From contig JAPDNP010000005.1 of the NCBI GenBank assembly GCA_025989215.1, forward strand, positions 107,275 through 171,274: a DNA stretch of 64,000 nucleotides, written 5' to 3'. A program made the position numbers and the translations under genes. Shown here one piece after another: positions 11,862 to 21,167 of the stretch (positions within the stretch are counted from its first letter, which is position 1; each line of letters opens with the position of its first letter). Below the pieces are notes generated by a model. It was not told the origin of the DNA. It worked only from the letters and a program-made list of their open reading frames with translations, and did not search any database. The DNA is from Neisseriaceae bacterium JH1-16. GTDB taxonomy: Bacteria; Pseudomonadota; Gammaproteobacteria; Burkholderiales; Chromobacteriaceae.

Positions 11862-12150
11862 CTGCGTTGGAATGTCGCCGGGCCTGCTTGTCTGCTCGAT
11901 GGAGGTACCCGCTTTTGTGCGCCATCGACCCATGTTCGCGAGATCGTGAGCCTGTTCTAGCGAAAGAGCGGGCTAGTCAGGCCGTGCAGCCCCATCGGCG
12001 GCGAGAAGCACGTACCGGCATACGGTCCCAACCCTTGGCTAAGGGTCGCCAACAAAACTCAGCGCAGCGGTCCCGGCTAGGCGTGCTGTCGTAGACAGTG
12101 CAAGTAGTACGGCAGGACAGCACAACAACGCCGCGAGAGGGTTTCTAACT
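11862..12150 (+). repeat. Composite dispersed repeat, copy C (both halves)
   Basis: The left half begins near TGCGTTGGAATG (11869) and ends in GTTCGCGAGATCGTGA near 11935-11950. The right half carries TCGCCAACAAA, CAGCGCAGCGGTCCCGGCTAGG, then GTAGACAGTGC and ACAACAACGCCGCGAG near 12130. The order and spacing match the copy at 45595-45835. It runs into the stop codon of the leftward DUF429 gene. Confidence 0.65.
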
Positions 12151-12978
12151 CCCCGGCACCGACACGATCCATCCCTCCAGCGGGTCGATATCCGCAGGCA
12201 GGCCGAAACACCGCTCACGGCGCTGCTCGGCCCAGGCAGCCTGCAGTAGACAGAGAGTGGCGTCGAGCGCGTCGCCGCTGCCGTCGTCGAGCAGTGCGGT
12301 ACGCAGCTCGGCTGCCAGCGTCAGCATCGGCCAGCCGGGCAGGGCGCCGGCCTCCAGCGCGGCGGCGATGCGGGCTCGCTCGACGCGACGGGCCTCGGTC
12401 TGCCGGGCCTTGTCGTCGCTCTTATACGAGGCGCGGGTGATCTGACGCGCCAGAAAGCCGGGATAGGCCTCCAGCGCGATACGCTGCGCATCGCCGTCGG
12501 CGAGCCCCGGCACGCTCACGCCGGCCTTGGCCAGCCTTGTCGCGCCTTCCAGCAGCATCCACGCCACCGGCGGATTCACCCACTTCATCGACGGCGACGA
12601 GCCGGCCAGCCGGTCGCAGCCGCGGTGGGCGAACTTCTGGCCCGGCGGACGGGCATCGCACCAGGCCTTAAAGCGCGCCTTCAGGAATGGCCGCGCCGAG
12701 TCGGCGGGCAGCGCGGCGAGCCAGTCCATCAAGGCCGGCCAGCGGTTCGGCCAACCTTCGGCCTCGACCAGCGCACGCGGCAACGAGAACGGGAAATCGA
12801 AACCGCCCAGCCACGGGCCTGGCATGGCGAGCCAGGCGTCGAACTCTGCCAGGGTCGCCAAGCGGTGCAGCGCGTCGAGCCGGCAGCGGCCATCCTCCAG
12901 ATACCCGACCGCGACCACGATCGGCTTGCGCCGGCTCGGCCGGCTGGAAAAATCGACGCCGAACAGCGTGACCGTCAT
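12145..12978 (-). CDS. DUF429 domain protein
   Basis: This 277-residue protein begins at ATG 12978 as MTVTLFGVDFSSRPSRRKPI, the typical DUF429 opening (an RNase H-like nuclease fold with an acidic GVDFS motif). Other acidic and basic patches include LGGFDFPFSLP, the KFAHRGCDRLAGSSPSMKW region and late GDALDATLCLLQAAW. The catalytic role is unproven; a nuclease-like activity is inferred from fold assignments of the family. The start overlaps the thpR stop as ATGA, so the two are one operon. Confidence 0.85.
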   Translation of the reverse strand: MTVTLFGVDFSSRPSRRKPIVVAVGYLEDGRCRLDALHRLATLAEFDAWLAMPGPWLGGFDFPFSLPRALVEAEGWPNRWPALMDWLAALPADSARPFLKARFKAWCDARPPGQKFAHRGCDRLAGSSPSMKWVNPPVAWMLLEGATRLAKAGVSVPGLADGDAQRIALEAYPGFLARQITRASYKSDDKARQTEARRVERARIAAALEAGALPGWPMLTLAAELRTALLDDGSGDALDATLCLLQAAWAEQRRERCFGLPADIDPLEGWIVSVPGS

Positions 12979-13499
12979 TGCGGCGCGCTCAGCGGCCAGC
13001 GCGCCAGCTCCTGGTAGCTCGTCCCGCGCGCGTCCAGCGTCGAGGCGACCAGCGCCAGGTGGTCGAGCGGCCAGGCCAAGGGCGCGACCGGATGAGGCCG
13101 CCAGGCTTGGCGGGCAGCGCGCAGCAGCGTCAGGTGGGGGCGATAGCGGCGCCGTTCGACGACAAAGCCGGCCGCCGCCAGCGCGGCATTCAGCCGCTCG
13201 ACCAGTTCGGCCAGGCCGGCCGGCGGCGCGCTGGGTGCCAGCCAGCCGATGCCGTTGTCCCAGCCGCCGACGGAGTCGAACTGCAATAGCCCGGCCGTGC
13301 TGGCCGACGCCACCACGGCCGCCAGCTCGCACAATTCGGCCAACCTGGCCTCGTCGATCTCGCCGAGAAAGGCCAGCGTCAGATGCAAGCGCACGCGCGG
13401 CACCGGGCGGCCGCCGAGATGGCTGCGCAGCCGCTCGGTGTGATGGTGCAGGGCGGGCAGGGCGCTGGCCGGCGGCCAGCAGGCAAAGAACAGACGCAT
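12975..13499 (-). CDS. thpR: RNA 2',3'-cyclic phosphodiesterase (2H family)
   Basis: This 174-residue protein carries the two HxTx motifs of the 2H phosphoesterases, HLTLAFLG (about residue 39) and HLTLLR (about 122). It has the family opening MRLFFACWPP. Members hydrolyse 2',3'-cyclic phosphate RNA ends and can act as 2'-5' RNA ligases. It precedes and overlaps the DUF429 gene by four bases, pointing to a shared nucleic-acid end-processing role. One TTGGCCGAA copy reads Leu-Ala-Glu. Confidence 0.92.
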   Translation of the reverse strand: MRLFFACWPPASALPALHHHTERLRSHLGGRPVPRVRLHLTLAFLGEIDEARLAELCELAAVVASASTAGLLQFDSVGGWDNGIGWLAPSAPPAGLAELVERLNAALAAAGFVVERRRYRPHLTLLRAARQAWRPHPVAPLAWPLDHLALVASTLDARGTSYQELARWPLSAPQ

Positions 13500-13683
13500 G
13501 ACGGGGTCGGACCTCCGAGTGGTGCTCCATCACGGGCAAGCGGCGCGATCCGGAGCGTCGTACACCCGCTTGCGGTACAGCGACCAGCGAGAGCGAGGCG
13601 GCTCGCAGCGGGAAGAACGGCGCTTGGCGGCGAAGCGTCGCGGCGTTATGGTAGGCCGTCTACCCATCATCACAGGATACGCC

Positions 13684-14313
13684 ATGCTGCTGAGCCTCGA
13701 TCAAGCGCTGAGTTTTCTCGCCATCGCGATGCTGATCACCGTGTCGCCCGGGCCAGACAACCTGATGGTGCTGAGCACCGGCGCCGCACGCGGCCGGCGC
13801 GCCGGCATGGCGTTCGGCCTGGGCTGCGCCACCGGCTGCCTGAACCACACCGTGCTGGCCGCGCTGGGCGTGTCGGCACTGATCGCCGCGTCGCCGATGG
13901 CATTCACCGCGCTGAAACTGGCCGGCGGCCTGTACCTGGTGTATCTCGGCGTACAGGCGATCCGCTACGCCGGCGGCGGACTGGGCCAGGCGCGCGCCGC
14001 CGGCCCCGAGGCGCCGTGGGCGCTGTTCCGCAAGGGCCTGATCGCCAATTCGATCAACCCCAAGGTGGTGCTGTTCTTCCTCGCCTTCCTGCCGCAATTC
14101 GTCGACGCCCGCGCCGGCCACACCGGCTGGCAGATCGCCCAGCTCGGCGTGCTATTCACGCTGCAGGCGGCGCTGCTGTTCGGCCTGCTCGGCTACTGCG
14201 CCGGCAAGGTCGGTGCCTGGCTGCAGCGCCGTCCCGGCGTCGGCGGCTGGCTCGACCGTGTCGCCGGCACGGTGTTCATCGGCTTGGGGCTGAAGCTGGT
14301 GCTGGGGCGCTGA
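13684..14313 (+). CDS. LysE-family amino-acid exporter
   Basis: This 209-residue membrane protein has six predicted membrane segments. It carries the LysE/RhtB signature VSPGPDNLMVLSTG near residue 22, and the mid-protein GLIANSINPKVVLFFLAFLPQF. It probably exports an amino acid or related metabolite by proton exchange. ATG 13684 fits the family; upstream codons in frame are a non-conserved extension. A strong terminator follows. One of three LysE-type genes in the window. Confidence 0.92.
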   Translation: MLLSLDQALSFLAIAMLITVSPGPDNLMVLSTGAARGRRAGMAFGLGCATGCLNHTVLAALGVSALIAASPMAFTALKLAGGLYLVYLGVQAIRYAGGGLGQARAAGPEAPWALFRKGLIANSINPKVVLFFLAFLPQFVDARAGHTGWQIAQLGVLFTLQAALLFGLLGYCAGKVGAWLQRRPGVGGWLDRVAGTVFIGLGLKLVLGR

Positions 14314-14327
14314 GCGCACCTGTCATG

Positions 14328-14357
14328 CAAAAAGACCGGGCATAGCCCGGTCTTTTT
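14328..14357 (+). terminator. Intrinsic terminator after LysE-family gene
   Basis: A perfect stem (AAAGACCGGGC / GCCCGGTCTTT) with a two-base loop and T-rich tail lies 15 bp downstream of the stop codon. Confidence 0.88.
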
Positions 14358-14481
14358 CATTGCGAAGCGCCACTGACACGCGCAGCGGCCTTGGCCAAGC
14401 AGACCGCGGCAACAACACAACCCTGCGGCAATCGGTAGCTACACCAACGGGGGTACGCGATGCCAACGTTGGCTGAACGGC

Positions 14482-14832
14482 TCAGGGCAGGATGGTCAGC
14501 ACCTGTTCCGGCGGGCGGCCCAGCGCCGCCTTGTCGCCCACCACCACGATGGGCCGCTCGATCAGACGCGGATGGGCAACCATCGCGGCGATCAGCGCCT
14601 CGCGGCTCAGCGCCGGATCGGCCAGGTTCAGCTCGGCGTATTCCGGCTCCTTGCGGCGCATCAGCTCGCGCGGTTCCAGGCCCAGCTTGTCGAGCAGGCC
14701 GGCCAGCGCCGCCGCGTCTGGCGGGGTGACGAGGTATTCGACCACCTCGGGAGCTATGCCGCGCGCTTCCAGCAGCGCCAGGGTTTCACGCGACTTGGAG
14801 CAGCGCGGGTTGTGGTAGATGCGTACGGTCAT
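14482..14832 (-). CDS. arsC: Arsenate reductase (glutaredoxin type)
   Basis: This 116-residue thioredoxin-fold protein carries the redox-active Cys11 in YHNPRCSKSRE. The conserved RRKEPEY and HPRLIERPIVV segments also match ArsC. It reduces arsenate to arsenite using glutathione and glutaredoxin. No arsB, acr3 or arsR lies nearby, so it may be a housekeeping ArsC/Spx-like reductase rather than part of a resistance operon. ATG 14832 is the family start. Divergent from emrE. Confidence 0.9.
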   Translation of the reverse strand: MTVRIYHNPRCSKSRETLALLEARGIAPEVVEYLVTPPDAAALAGLLDKLGLEPRELMRRKEPEYAELNLADPALSREALIAAMVAHPRLIERPIVVVGDKAALGRPPEQVLTILP

Positions 14833-14927
14833 CGGGGCGTCCTCGCAGGTCAGAATGGCCGCAGTGTAGCGGCCGCGTCGTGCTGCCGCCACCGCTCCGA
14901 CACGCCCGGCGCTGGCCAGCACCGCGC

Positions 14928-14955
14928 AAACCCGGCACAGTAGCCGGGTTTCTGA
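14928..14955 (+). promoter_or_regulatory. Terminator-like hairpin just upstream of emrE
   Basis: The stem AAACCCGGC / GCCGGGTTT with a six-base loop lies 17 bp before the emrE start codon, followed by TCTGATT. No rightward gene ends upstream, so it is not a normal gene-end terminator. It may be a leader attenuator. The loop does not carry the ACGR signature of a guanidine-II riboswitch. Confidence 0.5.
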
Positions 14956-14968
14956 TTAGGATCTGCTC

Positions 14969-15301
14969 ATGAACGGTTTCGTCTATCTCGCCATCGCCAT
15001 CGTCGCCGAAGTGATCGCCACCAGTTCGCTGAAGGCCGCCGACGGCTTCACCCGGCTCGCCCCGAGCATCGTGGTGGTGATCGGCTACGGCATCGCGTTC
15101 TGGATGCTGTCGCTGGTGCTCAAGTCGGTGCCGGTCGGCATCGCCTACGCGCTGTGGTCGGGCCTGGGCATCGTGCTGGTGACCGGGGTGGCGATGCTTC
15201 TGTACGGCCAGAAGCCCGACTTCGCCGCCGTGGTCGGCATCGCGCTGATCATCGCCGGGGTGCTGGTGCTCAACCTGTTCTCCAAGATGAGCGCCCACTG
15301 A
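14969..15301 (+). CDS. emrE: Small multidrug resistance efflux protein
   Basis: This 110-residue SMR protein has four membrane segments. The essential Glu14 sits in the first ([22 protein letters not shown]), followed by the EmrE-like [17 protein letters not shown]. It should exchange protons for quaternary ammonium or aromatic cations as an antiparallel dimer in the inner membrane. The sequence is closer to the EmrE/QacE branch than to the guanidinium exporter SugE/Gdx. The AraC gene starts 16 bp after its stop, so the pair may be cotranscribed. Confidence 0.93.
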   Translation: MNGFVYLAIAIVAEVIATSSLKAADGFTRLAPSIVVVIGYGIAFWMLSLVLKSVPVGIAYALWSGLGIVLVTGVAMLLYGQKPDFAAVVGIALIIAGVLVLNLFSKMSAH

Positions 15302-15317
15302 GTGGGCGCGCGCTGAC

Positions 15318-16103
15318 ATGGAGGCCCGCTTCTGGCACGGCGACGGCTGGACGCTGCGCGAGGCGCACGACAGCGCCGCCTGCTACGCGCCGCACCTGCA
15401 CGACACCGCCTCGCTCGGCCAGGTGCTGGCGGGCACAAGCCGCTGTCAGATCCGCCGCCACATCGAGCCTATCGGCGCCGGCAGCTGCGTCTGGGTCCGC
15501 GAGGACGAGGTGCATGCCTGCAATCCGGCGCCGGACCAGCGCTGGGCGTACCGGATGCTGCATCTGGACACCCGCGCTCTCGCCGAACGCGCCCGCGAGC
15601 TCGACCGGCCCTTGCCCGGCAATCGCCTGCTGAACACCAAGCCGGCGCTGTTCGGCCGACTCGACGCACTGGCCACGGCGCTGGCGCAGGGCGAAACGCT
15701 CGCCGCCGACCAGGCGCTGTGGCGGACACTGGCCCAGCTGCTCGGCGCGGACGAGACGGCGCCGGCCCACCCGCACGCCATCGCGCCGGGCCTGGCCAGG
15801 GCCCGCGACTATCTGGCCGACCACGCCTGCACGGCGGTACCGCTGGCAAGGTTGGCCGAACAGGCGGGGCTGTCGCCGTGGCGGCTGCTGCGCGGCTTCG
15901 CCGCCGCCTATGGCCAGACCCCGCACGCCTGGCAGCTGGCGCAGCGGGTCAGCCTGGCGCGGCGCTGGCTGGAGGCGGGCAGGCCGCTCGCCGAGGTGGC
16001 GCTGGCTGCCGGCTTCGCCGACCAGAGCCACTTCAGCCGTGTGTTCAAGGCGCATACCGCGCTGAGTCCGGGGCGCTACCGCACGCTGGCCGGCCGCGGC
16101 TGA
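15318..16103 (+). CDS. AraC-family transcriptional regulator
   Basis: This 261-residue regulator has an N-terminal cupin-type sensor (about 1-100, HLHDTASLGQVLAGTSRC). It ends in a C-terminal double helix-turn-helix domain (about 165-258, VPLARLAEQAGLSPWRLLRGF and AGFADQSHFSRVFK). This architecture is typical of AraC proteins encoded next to LysE exporters. It lies between emrE (16 bp upstream) and a LysE-type gene (106 bp downstream), both rightward. The likely targets are these transporters; the ligand is unknown. Confidence 0.9.
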   Translation: MEARFWHGDGWTLREAHDSAACYAPHLHDTASLGQVLAGTSRCQIRRHIEPIGAGSCVWVREDEVHACNPAPDQRWAYRMLHLDTRALAERARELDRPLPGNRLLNTKPALFGRLDALATALAQGETLAADQALWRTLAQLLGADETAPAHPHAIAPGLARARDYLADHACTAVPLARLAEQAGLSPWRLLRGFAAAYGQTPHAWQLAQRVSLARRWLEAGRPLAEVALAAGFADQSHFSRVFKAHTALSPGRYRTLAGRG

Positions 16104-16209
16104 CAGCGCGCGCAGCGAGTCTGCTCATCGCCTGAGCCGCTGCAATTTCCTGCAAGACCGCCCCGCCGGCCCATCCCACACTGCCGTCTTTCCATCGCGA
16201 GGAGAGACG

Positions 16210-16824
16210 ATGTCCACCCCCTTGATCCTGCTCGCCGGCGCCCACCTGCTGGCACTCGTCAGCCCCGGCCCGGACAGCCTGCTGATGCTGCAGACCACAC
16301 TACGTCACGGTCGCGCCGGCGCGCTGCGCTGTGCCGCCGGCATCGCTCTCGGCAACGCTGCCTGGATTATGCTCGCGACGCTGGGGCTGGCCGAGCTGGT
16401 ACAGCAACGCTGGCTGTTCGACGCACTGCAATTGATCGGCGCCGGCCTGCTACTGTTGATCGGCTGGCACAGCCTGCGGCAGCCGACGTTGGCCGAAGCG
16501 GCGCCGGTCGACTCCGCAGCAGGCCGACACCTGCTGGTCGGGCTGGCCTCGGCCTGCGGCAATCCGAAAAACGGGCTGTTCTATCTGGGCCTGTTCGCCT
16601 TCGGCCTGGCTCCGGACACACCGGTGCCGGCCCGATGGCTGTTGGCCGTCTGGATGGTAGCGGCGGTGTTCGGCTGGAATGCCTTGCTGGCGGTGCTGCT
16701 CGACCGCGAATGCTGGCGGCGGCGTCTGCACGGCCTGGTGCGCCCGAGCGGCGCGCTGCTGCTGGTGGCCGGACTGGCACTGCTGGTACCGCTGGTACCG
16801 CTGGTGGCCAAGCTAGCCGCTTAG
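16210..16824 (+). CDS. LysE-family exporter
   Basis: This 204-residue protein has six predicted membrane segments with the family signature LVSPGPDSLLMLQTTLRHGR near residue 18. The second half carries CGNPKNGLFYLGLFAFG in place of the usual NPK motif, so it is intact. A clear GAGGAGAG ribosome site precedes ATG 16210. It follows the AraC gene, the common arrangement for AraC-controlled amino-acid export. It ends just before a repeat copy. Confidence 0.9.
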   Translation: MSTPLILLAGAHLLALVSPGPDSLLMLQTTLRHGRAGALRCAAGIALGNAAWIMLATLGLAELVQQRWLFDALQLIGAGLLLLIGWHSLRQPTLAEAAPVDSAAGRHLLVGLASACGNPKNGLFYLGLFAFGLAPDTPVPARWLLAVWMVAAVFGWNALLAVLLDRECWRRRLHGLVRPSGALLLVAGLALLVPLVPLVAKLAA

Positions 16825-16905
16825 CACCGCTAACAACACGCCCCTGGCGTTGTTGCGCGGCCTTGCCGTACGGGTACTGTCGGCGGCTCTTCAGAAGAGC
16901 CTTGC
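16813..16905 (-). repeat. Dispersed repeat, copy D (right half, inverted)
   Basis: Read on the minus strand it gives GACAGTACCCGTACGGCAAGG followed by CGCGCAACAACGCC, matching the core of the copy near 45765-45805. It begins at the stop codon of the LysE-type gene. Inverted relative to copies A, B, C and F. Confidence 0.6.
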
Positions 16906-17023
16906 ATGGCCTCGCACTCGGGCGCGGCTGGCTGCAACGAGGCTCGACAGGCTTATCGCCTCGATGCGTACAACCGCCATCGCATCCGGCCGCCCTGGCT
17001 GCCCCTGCGGGCCACAGCGTCGC

Positions 17024-17275
17024 TTACGGCGCCTGCTCCAACTGCCACAGATCGTCCTGCAGTCGCTCGAAACGTTCGGCGACCACCTTCTGCACATCGT
17101 GCAAGGCGCGGTTGTAGATGGCCGGGCCGATCTGCTCGGCGACGAAGCCCAACAGAAACTGCGCCTCGAAGCCGCCGAGTTCGAGCTCGTGCTCGGCGGC
17201 GAGGTAGCGCTGCAGCGCCGGAGCCAGGTCGGCCAACTGTTCCGGACTCAGCCAGGCGGGCGGGGTGTTGCTCAT
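17024..17275 (-). CDS. DUF2164 family protein
   Basis: This 83-residue protein reads WLSPEQLADLAPALQRYLAAEHELE, then GFEAQFLLGFVAEQIGPAIYNRALHDVQ, the full DUF2164 pattern. It is a small acidic cytoplasmic protein of unknown function. ATG 17275 (MSNTPPAWLS) is chosen; longer in-frame starts run into the rhlE terminator. It lies downstream of rhlE on the same strand but behind that terminator, so it may depend on readthrough or its own weak promoter. Confidence 0.85.
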   Translation of the reverse strand: MSNTPPAWLSPEQLADLAPALQRYLAAEHELELGGFEAQFLLGFVAEQIGPAIYNRALHDVQKVVAERFERLQDDLWQLEQAP

Positions 17276-17304
17276 CGAAACCTCCACGAGAAAAGCAGAC
17301 GAAC

Positions 17305-17333
17305 AAAACGCCCGGACTGGCCGGGCGTTTTGA
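17305..17333 (-). terminator. Intrinsic terminator after rhlE
   Basis: A perfect stem (AAAACGCCCGG / CCGGGCGTTTT) with a four-base loop lies 16 bp beyond the rhlE stop. The minus-strand tail is T-rich. Confidence 0.85.
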
Positions 17334-17348
17334 CAAGCGGGAAACCGC

Positions 17349-19007
17349 TCAGCGCGGCTTGCGCGGCGCGTTGAACAGCGCGGCGCTCTGGCCGTGACCG
17401 CGGCCACCGTTGCGGCTGCGGTTCTGGCCCGCGGTGACGCGGTTGCCGTTCGGCTCCGGCTTCCGCGACGGAATCACGTTGCCGTTCACTTCGCGCGGCG
17501 GCGGCGGCATCACATTGCCGTTCGGCTCGCCACGGGGCGCCTGCGGCTTGGGCTGCGCAGTGCGGCGCTGGCCGGAATGGGCGGCCGGCTGCTGCGGGCC
17601 CTTCTTGGCCGGCGCCTTGCTGCGCTGCCCCTGGCCATCCTGGCGTGGCTGGGTCTGAGACTGAGCTTGACCCTGGGCCTTGGGCTGACCGCCCTTGGCC
17701 GGCTGGGCGCTCTTGCCCTGGCCGTTGCCGCGACCCTGCTGATGGCTGCCACGGCCCTGCGGCGCGCGACCGTCGGCGTGACCCGCCGCCTGGCCGTTGC
17801 CGCCGCGACGCTGGCCGCCGCCCTGCTGCTGGCGACCGCGGATGATCGGTTCCGGCGCGACGGTCAGGTCGGCCTCGAAGCCCGGGATGGTGAACTGCGG
17901 CACCGGCTTCTTGATCAGCTTCTCAATGTCCTTCAACAGCTTCAGCTCGTCGACGCACACCAGCGACACCGCCTCGCCGCTGGAACCGGCACGACCGGTA
18001 CGGCCGATGCGGTGCACATAGTCTTCCGGCACGTTCGGCAGCTCGAAGTTGACCACGTGCGGCAGCTGGTCGATGTCCAGGCCGCGCGCGGCGATATCGG
18101 TGGCGACCAGCACCTGCAGATCGCTGCTCTTGAAGTCGGCCAGCGCCTTGGTACGGGCGTTCTGGCTCTTGTTGCCGTGGATCGCCGCGGACGGGATGCC
18201 GCTCTTGTCGAGCTTTTCGGCCAGGCGGTTGGCGCCGTGCTTGGTGCGGGTGAACACCAATACCTGCTGCCAGTTGCCGTCCTTGATCAGCTGGGTCAAC
18301 AGCTCGGTCTTCTTGTCGCGGTCGACCAGGTGCACCTTCTGGTCCACCAGCTCGTTGGCGGTGTTGCGGCGCGCCACTTCGACCAGGCCCGGGTTATCGA
18401 GCAGCTTGTCGGCCAGCGCCTTGATCTCGTCGGAGAAGGTCGCCGAGAACAGCAGGTTCTGGCGCTTGGCCGGCAGCATAGCCAGCACCTTCTTGATGTC
18501 GTGGATGAAGCCCATGTCGAGCATGCGGTCGGCTTCGTCGAGCACCAGGATGTCGACGCCGGACAGGTCAATGGTCTTCTGGCCGGCGTGGTCGAGCAGA
18601 CGGCCCGGCGTGGCGACCAGGATGTCGACCGGCTTGCGCAGCGCGGCGATCTGCGGGTTGATGCCGACACCGCCGAACATCACCATCGATTTGAGCGGCA
18701 GGTACTTGCCGTAGGTGCGCACCGATTCCTCGACCTGGGCAGCCAGTTCGCGGGTCGGGGTCAGCACCAGCGCGCGCGGACGGCCGGCGCGCTTCACCGG
18801 CTGCTCGGACAAGCGGTGCAGCAGCGGCAGGGTAAAGCCGGCGGTCTTGCCGGTGCCGGTCTGCGCGGCGGCCAGCAAGTCGCCGCCTTGAATCACGAGC
18901 GGAATGGCCTGGGCCTGGATCGGCGTCGGCGAGGTGTAACCGGTGTCGGCAACGGCGCGCAGCAGCGGTTCGGCCAACCCGAGGTCGGCAAATGTGGTGG
19001 TGGTCAT
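17349..19007 (-). CDS. rhlE: DEAD-box ATP-dependent RNA helicase
   Basis: This 552-residue protein opens with the Q-motif ([14 protein letters not shown]). Walker A is [15 protein letters not shown], motif Ia [10 protein letters not shown], motif [15 protein letters not shown], motif [11 protein letters not shown], and motif [20 protein letters not shown]. This is the RhlE group, acting in rRNA maturation and mRNA turnover. Residues beyond about 385 form a long basic low-complexity tail rich in Gly, Gln, Lys and Arg. It contains three imperfect NGNV/NGNR units and ends RKPR, a likely RNA-binding tail. Confidence 0.94.
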   Translation of the reverse strand: MTTTTFADLGLAEPLLRAVADTGYTSPTPIQAQAIPLVIQGGDLLAAAQTGTGKTAGFTLPLLHRLSEQPVKRAGRPRALVLTPTRELAAQVEESVRTYGKYLPLKSMVMFGGVGINPQIAALRKPVDILVATPGRLLDHAGQKTIDLSGVDILVLDEADRMLDMGFIHDIKKVLAMLPAKRQNLLFSATFSDEIKALADKLLDNPGLVEVARRNTANELVDQKVHLVDRDKKTELLTQLIKDGNWQQVLVFTRTKHGANRLAEKLDKSGIPSAAIHGNKSQNARTKALADFKSSDLQVLVATDIAARGLDIDQLPHVVNFELPNVPEDYVHRIGRTGRAGSSGEAVSLVCVDELKLLKDIEKLIKKPVPQFTIPGFEADLTVAPEPIIRGRQQQGGGQRRGGNGQAAGHADGRAPQGRGSHQQGRGNGQGKSAQPAKGGQPKAQGQAQSQTQPRQDGQGQRSKAPAKKGPQQPAAHSGQRRTAQPKPQAPRGEPNGNVMPPPPREVNGNVIPSRKPEPNGNRVTAGQNRSRNGGRGHGQSAALFNAPRKPR

Positions 19008-19249
19008 CAGTAGCTATCCTGCGACGGCCTGCCGTGCGTAGCACGGCCCCCATTCAGCCATCATGAGAGATATTGCGCTTGGGCATAGCGGAGCATTGCA
19101 GCCGCCAACCGGTCGGAATGGGAATCAAGCGGGAAAGGTCGCCAGTCTACCGGGTAATGCGCGCCGGGCAAACCCATTTGCCGCAATGCGGCATCGTATT
19201 CTGCCTAGAAGGCCGGGCTTGTCGCATAATGCCGTGGACATCCAACCCT

Positions 19250-21097
19250 ATGCCGACCATGGTCAAGCTGCTGCTCACCGTCTTCCTGTGCCTCGTCGCC
19301 GCCATCGGCCAAGCCGGCACCACTTTGTCGCTGCCGGCGCAGGGCGGGCAGCTGTCGCCGAACGGCCATGTCGAGGTACTGCGCGACCCGAGCGGCCGGC
19401 TGAAGCTCGCCGAGGTACGCCAGCCGGACCGTGCCGCCCGGTTCCGTGCCATCCAGGCGGCCGACCGCGACCTCAACTTTGGCTATTCGGCCAGCGCCTA
19501 CTGGCTGCGTTTCACCGTCGACGCCGCGCCGGCAGCCGCCGGCCGCTGGCTGCTGGAAGTCGGCTTTCCGGCGCTCAACCATGTCGATGTCTACCTGCCC
19601 GCAGAGGGCCGGCACTGGGCGATGGGCAGCAAGCTGCCGTTCGCGACCGGCCACCCGATCCCGCACCGTAACTTCGTGGTGCCGCTCGACATGCGGCCGC
19701 AGACGCCGCAGACCGTCTACCTGCGCGTCGCCTCGGAAGGCTCGCTGACCGTGCCGCTGGAACTATGGCGGCCCGACGCCTTCGCCGCGCACAACCAGGA
19801 CAGCTATTTCCTGCTGGCGCTCTACTACGGCATGCTGCTGGCGCTGGCGCTGTACAACCTGCTGCTCTATCTGTCCTTGCGCGACCGCAACCACCTCATC
19901 TACGTCGCCTTCGCCGCCTCGATGGCGGTCGGCCAGTTGTCGCTGAACGGCTTCGGCAACCAGTTCCTGTGGCCCCATTGGCCCAACTGGGGCAGCGCGG
20001 TGTTCAGCAGCGGCTTCGCCGCCACCGGCTTGTTCGGCGCGCTGTTCACCCGCAACTTTCTCGCGACCCGTGTCAATGCGCCGCGGCTGGACCGGCTGAT
20101 TCTGCTGCTGGCCGGCAGCTTCGCCATCGCCGCGCTCGGCCCGCTCGCGCTGCCGTACCGCTGGTGCGCCATCCTCACCTCGCTGTCCGGTGCCAGCTTC
20201 GCGCTGGTGGCGGTGATCACCGGCGTGGTCAGTCTGCGCCGCCGCCAAGCTGGCGCGCGCTACTTCCTGCTGGCCTGGACGCTGCTGCTGCTCGGCGTCG
20301 GCATGATGGCGCTGCGCAACCTCGCCTGGCTGCCGACCAATGCGCTGACCGCCAACGGCATGCAGATCGGCTCGGCGCTGGAGATGCTGCTGCTATCGTT
20401 CGCTCTGGCCGACCGCATCCAGACCGCGCGGCGCGAGAAGGACACCGCCCAGGCCGAGGCGCTCGCCAGCAAGGAGGCGATGCTCGACGTGCTGCGCCAG
20501 TCCGAGCAGCAGCTGGAGCGACGCGTCGGCGAGCGTACCCGGGAGCTGGCCAAGATCAACGCCCGGCTATTGGCGAGCGAGAACAAGCTGTCGCACATGG
20601 CGCACCACGACCCGCTCACCGGCCTGGCCAACCGCCTGCTGCTGCACCAGCGCCTGGGCAGCGCCTTGTTGCGCGCCCAGCAGGACGGCCAGCGGCTGGC
20701 GGTGCTGGTGATCGATCTGGACGGCTTCAAACCGGTCAACGACAGTTACGGCCACGAGGCGGGCGACCGGCTGTTGATCGCGGTGGCGCGTGCGCTGAGC
20801 GAGGCGGTACGTACCGGCGACACGGTGGCGCGCCTGGGCGGCGACGAGTTCGTGATCGTGCTCGACCCGCAGCCCGAGCCCGGCGCGCTCGCGGCGATGG
20901 CCGAGCGGCTGATCGAAGCGGTGCGCCAGGCCAACGCGGCGCTGAGCCCGCCGACCCGGGTCGGCGCCAGCATCGGCGTGGCCATCTACCCCGAGCACGG
21001 CGACTGCCTGCAAAGCCTGCTGCGCCATGCCGACCAGGCGATGTACGACGCCAAGCGCGACGGGCGCGGCCGCTGGCGCTTGCCGCAGACCGCCTGA
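19250..21097 (+). CDS. 7TMR-DISM-GGDEF diguanylate cyclase
   Basis: This protein has about 615 residues. It has a signal peptide (MVKLLLTVFLCLVAAIGQA), then a periplasmic 7TMR-DISM extracellular domain (about 25-185), seven membrane segments (about 185-390), a coiled-coil linker and a GGDEF domain. The active site is GGDEF (RLGGDEFVIVLD), with an RxxD inhibitory site (RTGD) five residues before it. It should make cyclic di-GMP in response to a periplasmic carbohydrate-like or small ligand. The frame extends upstream to 19073, but ATG 19250 or 19259 directly precedes the signal peptide. Confidence 0.92.
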   Translation: MPTMVKLLLTVFLCLVAAIGQAGTTLSLPAQGGQLSPNGHVEVLRDPSGRLKLAEVRQPDRAARFRAIQAADRDLNFGYSASAYWLRFTVDAAPAAAGRWLLEVGFPALNHVDVYLPAEGRHWAMGSKLPFATGHPIPHRNFVVPLDMRPQTPQTVYLRVASEGSLTVPLELWRPDAFAAHNQDSYFLLALYYGMLLALALYNLLLYLSLRDRNHLIYVAFAASMAVGQLSLNGFGNQFLWPHWPNWGSAVFSSGFAATGLFGALFTRNFLATRVNAPRLDRLILLLAGSFAIAALGPLALPYRWCAILTSLSGASFALVAVITGVVSLRRRQAGARYFLLAWTLLLLGVGMMALRNLAWLPTNALTANGMQIGSALEMLLLSFALADRIQTARREKDTAQAEALASKEAMLDVLRQSEQQLERRVGERTRELAKINARLLASENKLSHMAHHDPLTGLANRLLLHQRLGSALLRAQQDGQRLAVLVIDLDGFKPVNDSYGHEAGDRLLIAVARALSEAVRTGDTVARLGGDEFVIVLDPQPEPGALAAMAERLIEAVRQANAALSPPTRVGASIGVAIYPEHGDCLQSLLRHADQAMYDAKRDGRGRWRLPQTA

Positions 21098-21167
21098 CGC
21101 CGCGGCGCAGCCAGCGTCAGCCAAACCCGCTACACTGTCGGGCTTTCGACCAGCGAAACCCGACCCC

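Noticed and set aside
14928-14955. Guanidine riboswitch ahead of emrE
   Set aside because: Only one hairpin, and the loop lacks the ACGR signature of mini-ykkC.
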